A DNA stretch of 8,478 nt, from the NCBI GenBank assembly GCA_031271325.1, contig JAISVY010000174.1, positions 1-8,478 of the forward strand, in the 5' to 3' direction. Source of the DNA: Oscillospiraceae bacterium. Lineage in GTDB: Bacteria > Bacillota > Clostridia > Oscillospirales > UBA929. Numbering within the stretch: position 1 is the first letter of the stretch; each line of letters opens with the position of its first letter. Below the pieces are notes generated by a model. The model was not told the origin of the DNA and did not search any database. It worked only from the letters and a program-made list of their open reading frames with translations. Shown piece by piece: positions 1-4,887 of the stretch. The translations under genes were made by a program, and so were the position numbers.

Positions 1-4
1 ATAC

Positions 5-33
5 AGAATAACACATAGTATTATATTTGTCAA
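5..33 (-). promoter_or_regulatory. Sigma-A-like promoter firing left out of the window
   Basis: Read on the minus strand there is a perfect -35 TTGACA (28-33), a 17-base spacer (11-27) and a -10 TATTCT (5-10, 4 of 6 matches to TATAAT). The surroundings are AT-rich, unlike the GC-rich genes nearby. It would transcribe a gene lying left of position 1 that is not visible here. The MITE-like insertion at 53-219 lies just upstream of this promoter. The call rests on motif and spacing only. Confidence 0.42.
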
Positions 34-52
34 CAGGCAAATGGGGTCACTC

Positions 53-219
53 CACGACAAACGCGTGTATGTCCATGTTGCACAGGTGAAATGTAGGGGC
101 GGTCGTCCCCGACCGCCCGCAACCCCGGAAAATCCCGCAGTCGCGGGCGACCGAGGACGGTCGCCCCTACATGAGGATACCGCTTTTTGTGCATTTTGTC
201 CGTTCATGCGTTTGCCGTG
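53..219. mobile_element. MITE-like palindromic insertion with 9-bp target duplication
   Basis: This 167-bp non-coding unit has 12-base terminal inverted repeats, CACGACAAACGC (53-64) and GCGTTTGCCGTG (208-219), which match at 11 of 12 positions. It is bracketed by the exact direct repeat GGGTCACTC (44-52 and 220-228; the identity reaches 11 bases if the preceding TG is counted). Inside are two back-to-back perfect hairpins (91-172). It has no transposase reading frame, so it would be a non-autonomous element moved by a transposase elsewhere; a 9-bp duplication occurs with several DDE-transposase families. The inferred target is the edge of another repeat whose end continues at 229. A chance palindrome is the alternative, but terminal repeats abutting direct repeats make that less likely. 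Confidence 0.55.
91..172. repeat. Double-hairpin palindrome inside the MITE-like element
   Basis: There are two 30-base arms (91-120 and 143-172) that are imperfect reverse complements. Each arm is also a hairpin by itself. The left is GGGCGGTCG (97-105), loop TCCC, CGACCGCCC (110-118). The right is GGGCGACCG (145-153), loop AGGA, CGGTCGCCC (158-166). Both stems are perfect 9-bp helices. The outer ends are ATGTAGGGGC and GCCCCTACAT. The DNA could extrude as one long cruciform or as two adjacent ones, and as RNA it would fold strongly on either strand. GC-rich GTAGGGGCG-type palindromes are, from memory, dispersed in many gut Clostridia; this was not checked. Confidence 0.6.
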
Positions 220-220
220 G

Positions 221-246
221 GGTCACTCTAAAAACCCCCGCTCCGG
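221..246 (-). repeat. Terminal fragment of an E2-like foldback element (E4)
   Basis: Read on the minus strand, this stretch matches the right end of element E2 (2550-2578) almost base for base: GCCGGAGCGG, then a short G run, then GGTTTTTAGAGTGAC. Beyond 246 the resemblance is patchy. On the minus strand there is GCTTGC, AAC and GGCGGCTG in the same order as in the E2 core, but with extra bases. No partner for the outer stem is visible. I read it as a decayed, rearranged copy in inverted orientation. Its outer edge is where the MITE-like unit (53-219) inserted. The remaining sequence up to 365 contains no gene I can support. Confidence 0.42.
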
Positions 247-365
247 CTGTATATTCCCTGCCGAATCGCAGTGGCACTCCAGCAGCCGCCAGCCGGGTTT
301 GCAAGCACGGGGAATCTCCGCAAATCGCGCCGCTCCGATCCTCACCGAGCATGTGTACCGCACGC

Positions 366-1097
366 TTACCGCCCGTGCAACCCGATCTTTATAAAAATCC
401 GCCCTTTCTTCGAAACGCCGCCGACCTCCAGCAGTTTCGCGCGCCCCGCGCCGCGTACCGAGAGCACCGCGCCCTCCCGCGCCTCTTTCGCGCCCTGCAA
501 ACACTGTGTGTGATTCAGGCTGACCCGCCCCGATTCGATCAGCTCAGCCGCCTTGCCGCGGGACAGACCGAACGCCGTGCCGATTAACGCGTCCAGCCGG
601 AGCGACGCCACCGTGTCTGTTTTGATTTGCAGGGTTTCTTCCTTCTCCGGCAGCTCGTCCAGCCTGATTTCCGTGAGTTTGACCGGGAGGCGTCCTACCC
701 GCTCAAGGTTCTGCGCGATGAACCCCGCCATTTCCGGCAGACAGACCAGCGCGCCGGGGAGGATGTCTCCGGTCACCTCGCGCTCTATGCCCAGCGCCAT
801 CAGCGAACCGAGTACGTCCCGGTGCCCGGGCGGCTCGTGCGCCTCAATCCGAAGCGCGGCAAACAGCTCCGCGCGGGCATATCCGCCCCAGCCGGGGTTG
901 CAGAATATGGCGCGTGTACGCTCCGCGCCTTCAAATCCGCCGTCGAACGACAGCGTGACATCCCGCCGCCCCGCGAACCGCGCGGCGGTTATTTGCGCGT
1001 CGGCGGGGGTTATGAAGCGCGACGCGGCGCAGCCGGTCTTTGCCGCCCTTTTCGCGAGGTCTTCCATATGGCTGAGCAGCACATCTTTTGTATCCAT
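366..1097 (-). CDS. ylmH: YlmH family S4-domain RNA-binding protein
   Basis: This is a 243-residue cytoplasmic protein, about the usual YlmH length of roughly 255. The N-terminal two thirds carry the family fold, including FCNPGWGG (66-73), HRDVLGSLMALGIER (92-106) and a GDI turn at 110-112. The C-terminal S4 RNA-binding domain covers about 165-225, with the typical LRLDALIGTAFGLSRGKA entry helix and an ELIESGRVSLN turn. In Bacillus subtilis YlmH binds the 50S subunit and has been linked to ribosome-associated quality control; in many Firmicutes it neighbours cell-division genes (ylmE-ylmF-ylmG-divIVA), which are not present here. The start follows AAAGGAG with a 4-base spacer. The stop is TAA (366-368). 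It appears to be a single-gene unit driven by the promoter at 1200-1228. The family call is firm; the in vivo role is transferred from Bacillus. Confidence 0.88.
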   Translation of the reverse strand: MDTKDVLLSHMEDLAKRAAKTGCAASRFITPADAQITAARFAGRRDVTLSFDGGFEGAERTRAIFCNPGWGGYARAELFAALRIEAHEPPGHRDVLGSLMALGIEREVTGDILPGALVCLPEMAGFIAQNLERVGRLPVKLTEIRLDELPEKEETLQIKTDTVASLRLDALIGTAFGLSRGKAAELIESGRVSLNHTQCLQGAKEAREGAVLSVRGAGRAKLLEVGGVSKKGRIFIKIGLHGR

Positions 1098-1199
1098 ACG
1101 GCTCCTTTACAGCAAAAAAGCACGGATAATCCGCGCCTTTACCGTTAATAGATTGATTTTTAGAAACAGCCCCGGCTCTCAAGAACCGATTCTAGATAT

Positions 1200-1228
1200 A
1201 TGCTACCACGCAAATGTCAATCTGTCAA
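1200..1228 (-). promoter_or_regulatory. Probable ylmH promoter
   Basis: Read on the minus strand there is a -35 TTGACA (1223-1228), a 17-base spacer and a -10-like TAGCAT (1200-1205, 4 of 6 matches). A second perfect TTGACA (1215-1220) follows the first after 2 bases, which could give a second register with a weaker -10. The start codon of ylmH lies about 100 bases downstream. The flanks are AT-rich, with a run of A and T on the upstream side. The support is motif, spacing and position only. Confidence 0.45.
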
Positions 1229-1432
1229 GCATTTTTTCAAAAAAAGATGAAAAATCATGTTTCTTCATTATGCGCCGGTCAGAAGGTACGGCAGGGGCTG
1301 ATTCGCGCCTTGCCGCCGCCGCGCTTCGCGCGGTATGATGGATTTGCTGATGAGGGCGGACGTCTCCCGCCGGCTTCGCCGCCACCCCCTTCGCATCGAA
1401 GGGGGCTATAACGGGATTTGGTATTGTTGAAG
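1229..1432. other. Hairpin-rich intergenic DNA, no gene seen
   Basis: The spacer between the ylmH promoter and element E1 holds no frame with a ribosome binding site or a recognisable protein. It contains perfect inverted repeats: CCGCGC/GCGCGG around TTC (1319-1333), and CCCCCTTCG/CGAAGGGGG around CAT (1385-1405). A CCGGCTTCGCCG-type palindrome lies near 1371-1383. An A/T block at 1229-1260 can pair weakly with itself. Such GC-rich foldbacks look like remains of dispersed intergenic repeats; none is followed by a clear T run in the direction of a gene end. I could not identify a convincing promoter for the ABC operon in this stretch. Confidence 0.4.
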
Positions 1433-1533
1433 TGTTGAAAATTGCGTGTTCGCCTGAAAGGCGAACGAGCGCAGCGCTTGCGAACAGGTGGCTATGCCGC
1501 GGTATCGCAAGCCGGAGCGGGCAATTTTCAACA
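1433..1533 (+). repeat. Foldback element E1, Y-shaped, about 100 bp
   Basis: The outer stem is TGTTGAAAATTGC (1433-1445) paired perfectly with GCAATTTTCAACA (1521-1533). Hairpin A is GTTCGCC/GGCGAAC (1448-1454 with 1460-1466). Hairpin B is GCTTGCGA/TCGCAAGC (1476-1483 with 1505-1512), capped by an inner stem GTGGC/GCCGC (1488-1492 with 1496-1500). From 1460 to 1520 it matches E2 (2502-2562) at 57 of 61 positions. It lies between the hairpin-rich spacer and the ABC ATPase gene, ending 93 bases before that start codon, so it could be part of the operon leader. No flanking duplication was found. I know of no named family with this layout. Confidence 0.65.
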
Positions 1534-1611
1534 TGCCCATTATAGGAAGGAAGTGACACACCGTTATGGCGGCGAGGATCATCGGGAATTGTACAGTGTC
1601 ATTGAATTATG

Positions 1612-1617
1612 AGGAGG
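1612..1617 (+). promoter_or_regulatory. Shine-Dalgarno site that fixes a TTG start
   Basis: AGGAGG at 1612-1617 is followed after 9 bases by an in-frame TTG (1627-1629). The upstream in-frame ATG at 1609-1611 sits just ahead of this ribosome binding site and has no site of its own. The TTG is therefore the better start. Confidence 0.75.
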
Positions 1618-1626
1618 TCGAACCCG

Positions 1627-2436
1627 TTGCCGCAGATTGAGCTGTCCGGGATCCGCAAAGCTTTTAAGGTGTACGAGCGTCCGGCGGGCAGATGGGGGCT
1701 GTTGAAAGGCGCGTTTAAGCGCGAGGTGCGCAGCGTGACCGCGCTGGACGGTGTTTCGTTTTCGGTCGGGGAGGGGGAACTGGTGGGGCTGATCGGGCCG
1801 AACGGCGCGGGAAAGTCCACCACCGTCAAGGTGATGAGCGGTATCCTGACGCCGGACGCCGGTTCGTGCGTGATCAACGGGCGGGTGCCGTGGAAGGCGC
1901 GGGTAGCGCACGTCTCGGAGATCGGCGTGGTGTTCGGGCAGCGGAGCCAGCTCTGGTGGGATGTGCCGGTGAGCGATTCCTTCTCGCTGCTGCGCGACAT
2001 CTACGGCATCCCGCGCGAACGGTATGAATCGCGGCTGGGCGGGCTGTGCGGGGCACTGGAGGTGGATTCCCTGCTCAAAACACCGGCGCGTCAGCTCTCG
2101 CTGGGTCAGCGGATGCGCTGTGAACTGGTCGCGGCTCTGCTGCACAGCCCCAAGCTGCTGTTCCTCGACGAGCCGACAATCGGGCTGGACGCGGTGTCCA
2201 AACTGGCGCTGCGGGCGTTTCTCAAAGACGAGAATGCGCGGAGCGGCGTCACCGCGCTGCTGACAACCCACGACATGGACGACATCGAGGCGCTTTGCAG
2301 CCGCGTGATGGTGATCGGCCGCGGCAAGCTGCTCTACGACGGCGGTTTGCCCGGACTGCGGGAACGGTATGCCGCCTATGAGGGGCAGGATACCGACGAG
2401 GTGATCGCCCGGATGTATGAAGAGGAGGCGCTGTGA
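1627..2436 (+). CDS. ABC-2 exporter ATP-binding protein (COG4586-like)
   Basis: This 269-residue ATPase starts at TTG, placed by AGGAGG 9 bases upstream. It should sit on the cytoplasmic face and drive the two permeases encoded next. Visible motifs (numbered from the TTG) are Walker A GPNGAGKST (57-65), a Q-loop region GVVFGQRSQLWWD (100-112), signature LSLGQRMR (157-164), Walker B LLFLDEPT (177-184) with the catalytic Glu at 182, and the H-loop His at 215. The signature reads LSLGQ instead of LSGGQ; together with the GQRSQLWWD stretch this is typical of the COG4586 group that pairs with DUF990-type permeases. The N-terminal region about 20-40 contains the extra loop seen in this group. The substrate is unknown. 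Unusually, a 180-base gap containing element E2 separates it from the first permease gene. Confidence 0.9.
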   Translation: MPQIELSGIRKAFKVYERPAGRWGLLKGAFKREVRSVTALDGVSFSVGEGELVGLIGPNGAGKSTTVKVMSGILTPDAGSCVINGRVPWKARVAHVSEIGVVFGQRSQLWWDVPVSDSFSLLRDIYGIPRERYESRLGGLCGALEVDSLLKTPARQLSLGQRMRCELVAALLHSPKLLFLDEPTIGLDAVSKLALRAFLKDENARSGVTALLTTHDMDDIEALCSRVMVIGRGKLLYDGGLPGLRERYAAYEGQDTDEVIARMYEEEAL

Positions 2437-2442
2437 CGCCGA

Positions 2443-2474
2443 GAAAAACTGATGTTTTTTGACACGATTGAGAA
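2443..2474 (+). repeat. Duplicated post-gene motif, copy 1 (second at 4257-4286)
   Basis: GAAAAACTGATGTTTTTT (2443-2460), followed by GATTGAGAA (2466-2474), recurs after the last gene of the operon as GAAAAACTGAGGTTTTTC (4257-4274) and GATTGAGAA (4278-4286). Both copies begin shortly after a stop codon of the same operon, and both run into a foldback element. The AAAAAC/GTTTTT halves could form a weak A/T hairpin, too weak to call a terminator with confidence. Confidence 0.5.
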
Positions 2475-2575
2475 GCTCTAAAAACCTCATGTTCGCCGCC
2501 AGGCGAACGAGCGGAGCGCTTGCGAACAGGCGGCTGTGCCGCGGCATCGCAAGCCGGAGCGGGAGGTTTTTAGAG
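2472..2575 (+). mobile_element. Foldback element E2 inserted inside the ABC operon
   Basis: The outer stem is CTCTAAAAACCTC (2476-2488) with the perfect partner GAGGTTTTTAGAG (2563-2575). Hairpin A is GTTCGCC/GGCGAAC (2491-2497 with 2502-2508). Hairpin B is GCTTGCGA/TCGCAAGC (2518-2525 with 2547-2554) with inner stem GCGGC/GCCGC. The unit is flanked by the exact 12-base direct repeat TGACACGATTGA (2460-2471 and 2576-2587), which looks like a target-site duplication. Removing one copy plus the unit would leave a spacer of about 64 bases between the ATPase stop and the permease start. No protein is encoded. Mobility is inferred from the direct repeats and from the relative E1; an RNA role in the operon transcript is also possible. 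Confidence 0.62.
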
Positions 2576-2616
2576 TGACACGATTGAATTACGGGAGTAT
2601 TGGAGGTGCGCGCTTT

Positions 2617-3435
2617 ATGAAAAGGACGTTACGCGCTTGTTTGTCACTGTTTCGTATCCGCGCCGCCGAATCGCTGCAATACCGCCTCGCGGCGCTGTCC
2701 GGCGCGGTGGTGAGCATCGTATGGACACTGATCGAGGTGACGGTGTACATCGTCTTCTATACATATGCCGAGGGGCGGGCAAATTTTTCGCTGACACTGG
2801 GTCAGGTGATCGCGTATTCCTGGGTCAAGGAACTGCTTTACGCGCTGCTGGTGTTCAACATTGACGACGAGATACGCGGGAAGATCATCAGCGGCGACGT
2901 CGGCGTCGAGTTGTGCCGCCCGCTCGACCTCTACTGGCACTGGTTCGCGAAAAGCTCGGCGGGGCGTGTCGGTACCCTGACCTTCCGCAGCGGGGCGGTA
3001 CTGCTGGCGGGGATTCTGATTCCCGGACAGTACGGGATGACGCTGCCCGCGTCGCTGCCGGGGTTTCTGCTATTTCTGCTCTCGGTCGGATGCGCGTTTC
3101 TGCTCTGCTCGGCGTTCGGCGCGCTGGTCAGCGCGGTGCGGCTCGGCATTACGTGGGGCGACGGACCGACCTATATGCTGATCCTGCTCGGGCACGTGCT
3201 CTCCGGCGGTTACCTCCCGCTGCAGCTCTGGCCGGACTTTATACAGACGGCGCTGCTGTATCAGCCGTTCGCGGGGATGATCGACATCCCGGCGCGGCTC
3301 TATGTCGGTTCGGCAGCGCCCGCCGAAGCCGTACCCTTTCTGCTGGTGCAGATCGGTTGGTCGGCGGTGTTTGTTGCTGTTGGGCGGCTGGTGATGTCCC
3401 GGCGGCTGAAAAATGTGATTGTCCAAGGTGGTTAG
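2617..3435 (+). CDS. ABC-2 exporter permease, first subunit (COG4587/DUF990-like)
   Basis: This is a 272-residue integral membrane protein with about six hydrophobic segments (roughly 25-50, 60-80, 115-135, 145-170, 180-200 and 240-260). Family marks are a cytoplasmic loop with SGDVGVELCRPLDLYWHWF (about 92-110), the GGYLPLQLWPDFIQ stretch (about 198-211) and YQPFAGMIDIPARLYVG (about 216-232), as in permeases that pair with COG4586 ATPases. It should form the membrane channel with the next gene product. The start is ATG 2617, behind GGAGG (2602-2606, 10-base spacer); an in-frame ATG at 2536 lies inside element E2 and is not credible. The downstream permease begins 3 bases after the stop, so the two are translated together. 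The substrate cannot be told from sequence. Confidence 0.86.
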   Translation: MKRTLRACLSLFRIRAAESLQYRLAALSGAVVSIVWTLIEVTVYIVFYTYAEGRANFSLTLGQVIAYSWVKELLYALLVFNIDDEIRGKIISGDVGVELCRPLDLYWHWFAKSSAGRVGTLTFRSGAVLLAGILIPGQYGMTLPASLPGFLLFLLSVGCAFLLCSAFGALVSAVRLGITWGDGPTYMLILLGHVLSGGYLPLQLWPDFIQTALLYQPFAGMIDIPARLYVGSAAPAEAVPFLLVQIGWSAVFVAVGRLVMSRRLKNVIVQGG

Positions 3436-3438
3436 GGA

Positions 3439-4224
3439 ATGAAAGAATTGATTTTTTACCGGCGTTTGATTCGGATCAATCTGCTCTCGGCACTGGAGTA
3501 TAAGGGCTGGTGGATGATGGTTCTGCAGGTTCTGCTGACGGTGGCGGCGGATCCGGTGGGGACGGTGCTGTTGTTTTCGCGGTTCGGGTCGATCGGGGTG
3601 TGGTCGATGGAACGCATTCTGCTGGTATACTCGCTGTCGGTGACCTCGTATGGGCTGGCGGAGGGATTTTTGCGCGGATTCGACTACTTCCCGTGGCATA
3701 TCCTGCGAACCGGGAACTTTGACCGGCTGATGCTGCGCCCGCGTTCGCTGTTTACCCAAGTGGCGGCGCACTTCTTCCATATACACCGCTTCGCGCGCCC
3801 GGCGGCGGGGCTTGCCGTGATTTTTTGGTGTCTCGCGCGGCAATCGGCGGCGCTCGGCCCGCGTAACGTTTTGCTGCTGGTTTCTGCGCTGGCGGGCGGC
3901 GCGTTGATATACACGGGGATTTTTTTGCTGAGCAGTGGCATCGCGTTCTACTCCATCCGGGTACTGGACTTCTTCAACCTGACGTTTGCCGGGCATCAGG
4001 TTTCCCGCATTCCGGTTGACCATATGCCGCGCCTGCTCCGCGGCATGTTCACTTTTCTGCTGCCGATGCTGGTGGTCAGTTATTACCCCGCGAGCGTCCT
4101 CTGCGGGTGGGGCGAGGCGCTGTGGAAGGGGCTGCTCGCGCTGCCGGTTGGGGCGTTGTTTTTTGGGCTGTCGCTGCTCGTCTGGCGGGGCGGAGTGCGG
4201 CATTATCAAAGTACGGGGAGTTAA
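3439..4224 (+). CDS. ABC-2 exporter permease, second subunit (COG3694-like)
   Basis: This is a 261-residue membrane protein with about six hydrophobic stretches, including WWMMVLQVLL near the start and the last around 225-247, ending in a short basic tail. It carries the RTGNFDRLMLRPRS loop (about 90-103), the counterpart of the loop in the first permease (GDVGVELCRPLD), and the VSYYPASVLCG stretch (about 213-223) seen in this family. It pairs with the preceding permease and the ATPase to make a heteromeric ABC-2 exporter. The start ATG at 3439 follows the previous stop by 3 bases, with AAGGTGG (3425-3431) inside the upstream gene as its ribosome binding site, 7 bases away. It is the last gene of the operon and converges on nrdG. 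The assignment as second subunit rests on position and motifs; the transported compound is unknown. Confidence 0.84.
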   Translation: MKELIFYRRLIRINLLSALEYKGWWMMVLQVLLTVAADPVGTVLLFSRFGSIGVWSMERILLVYSLSVTSYGLAEGFLRGFDYFPWHILRTGNFDRLMLRPRSLFTQVAAHFFHIHRFARPAAGLAVIFWCLARQSAALGPRNVLLLVSALAGGALIYTGIFLLSSGIAFYSIRVLDFFNLTFAGHQVSRIPVDHMPRLLRGMFTFLLPMLVVSYYPASVLCGWGEALWKGLLALPVGALFFGLSLLVWRGGVRHYQSTGS

Positions 4225-4249
4225 TTGTTCTGCGAGAAAAGGAATCACC

Positions 4250-4356
4250 TTCCCTCGAAAAACTGAGGTTTTTCTCGGATTGAGAATGAGGAAACCGCTG
4301 CGGCGGAATGAATCCGCCTGCGCGGTAATTTCATCGCTAGGGGTTTTTAGAGGGAA
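4250..4356. repeat. Foldback element E3 in the convergent spacer
   Basis: The outer arms are TTCCCTCGAAAAAC (4250-4263) and GTTTTTAGAGGGAA (4343-4356), complementary at 13 of 14 positions. They enclose a long inner hairpin (4286-4334). At 107 bases it is close in size to E1 and E2, and its right arm shares GGTTTTTAGAG with the E2 outer stem, but its core is unrelated to theirs. A 7-base direct repeat GGAATCA (4241-4247 and 4353-4359) brackets it, which could be chance. It fills the space between the ABC operon stop and the nrdG stop, ending 3 bases from the latter. Confidence 0.5.
4286..4334. terminator. Long hairpin between convergent operons, possible terminator
   Basis: ATGA pairs with TCAT at the base (4286-4289 with 4331-4334), then ACCGC/GCGGT (4294-4298 with 4322-4326), a symmetric TGC/TGC internal loop, GGCGGA/TCCGCC (4302-4307 with 4313-4318) and the loop ATGAA. 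Its place between two converging operons suits transcription termination from both sides. It lacks an adjacent T run: on the plus strand TTTTT comes 9 bases later (4344-4348). A classical intrinsic terminator is therefore not proven. Confidence 0.35.
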
Positions 4357-4359
4357 TCA

Positions 4360-4887
4360 TCAGAGATTATTTATTACGTTCGAACGGGGGCGGGCCGTGG
4401 CGGCCGCCCCTTCCCACTCCACAACTTCTGTGCCGCCGCTTCTCTTTACGTCAATCAGGCGCTGGTTGTCGCTGCCGCGCCAAGGCAGTGACAATGTGCG
4501 CCGTTCGAGCACAAACAGCCCGTCCGCGACGACGTCCGCGAGCTTCGCGAGGGAGCGCTGTGTTTCGTTCAGCGCTTCCCAGCGGTAACCGGTGTAAATC
4601 CATAGGTTGTACCCGCGTTCTTTCAGAGTGGTCGCGACCGGGATCAGCGCCGCCGCCTGCTCCATCGGTTCGCCGCCCGAAAAGGTGACGCCGGTGATCA
4701 GCGGGTTGCGGCTGATCTCGCCGACCACGCTCTCCGGTTCCATCGCCGTCCCGCCGTTGTAATCCTGCAGGGCGGGGTTATGACACCCCGCGCAGCCGAA
4801 GCCGCATCCTTGCAAAAACAGAACGGCCCGAAGTCCCGGGCCGTCTGTGATAGAGTCGTGAAGGATATGCGCTACCCGTAACGTCAT
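4360..4887 (-). CDS. nrdG: Anaerobic ribonucleotide reductase activating enzyme (radical SAM)
   Basis: This 175-residue radical SAM activase uses a 4Fe-4S cluster and S-adenosylmethionine to install the glycyl radical on NrdD. The cluster motif is C28-x3-C32-x2-C35 (CGFGCAGC), followed by HNPAL. A DGPGLRAVLFLQG entry (15-27), the SGGEP motif (about 69-73) and the late RGSDNQRLIDVKRS stretch (about 140-153) are all family marks. Length is typical. The ATG overlaps the nrdD stop as ATGA (4884-4887), so translation is probably coupled. Oddly, the last roughly 18 residues, after VEWEG, are encoded by a GC-rich palindrome (GGGGCGG 4387-4393 with CCGCCCC 4404-4410) and look like a non-family tail ending right beside element E3. 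The core function is secure. Confidence 0.93.
   Translation of the reverse strand: MTLRVAHILHDSITDGPGLRAVLFLQGCGFGCAGCHNPALQDYNGGTAMEPESVVGEISRNPLITGVTFSGGEPMEQAAALIPVATTLKERGYNLWIYTGYRWEALNETQRSLAKLADVVADGLFVLERRTLSLPWRGSDNQRLIDVKRSGGTEVVEWEGAAATARPRSNVINNL

Noticed and set aside
553..1338. 261-codon plus-strand frame opposite ylmH
   Set aside because: The minus strand encodes a complete YlmH with ribosome binding site and promoter; the plus frame is Ser/Arg/Pro-rich and shows no motif.
1433..1533. tRNA-like cloverleaf in E1/E2
   Set aside because: The multi-branched fold recalls a tRNA, but there is no T-loop or anticodon arm at the right distances, and the outer stem is 13 bp with AT-rich sequence and no acceptor-end features.
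1534..1608. Promoter for the ABC operon
   Set aside because: I looked for -35/-10 pairs between E1 and the ATPase start and found no pair with acceptable spacing and match, so none is annotated.
2437..2462. Intrinsic terminator right after the ABC ATPase gene
   Set aside because: The AAAAAC/GTTTTT pairing is A/T only with a very short loop; there is no GC-rich stem before the T run, and the permeases downstream have no evident promoter of their own.
1579..2547. 322-codon open frame on the minus strand opposite the ABC ATPase
   Set aside because: It is antisense to a gene with full Walker A, signature and Walker B motifs, runs through element E2, is rich in His, Arg and Pro as antisense frames of GC-rich genes are, and has no ribosome binding site or family likeness.
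3070..4248. 392-codon open frame on the minus strand opposite the permeases
   Set aside because: Its composition is dominated by Arg, Gln, His and Pro with no fold or motif, it spans two clear membrane-protein genes on the other strand, and it is a compositional shadow.
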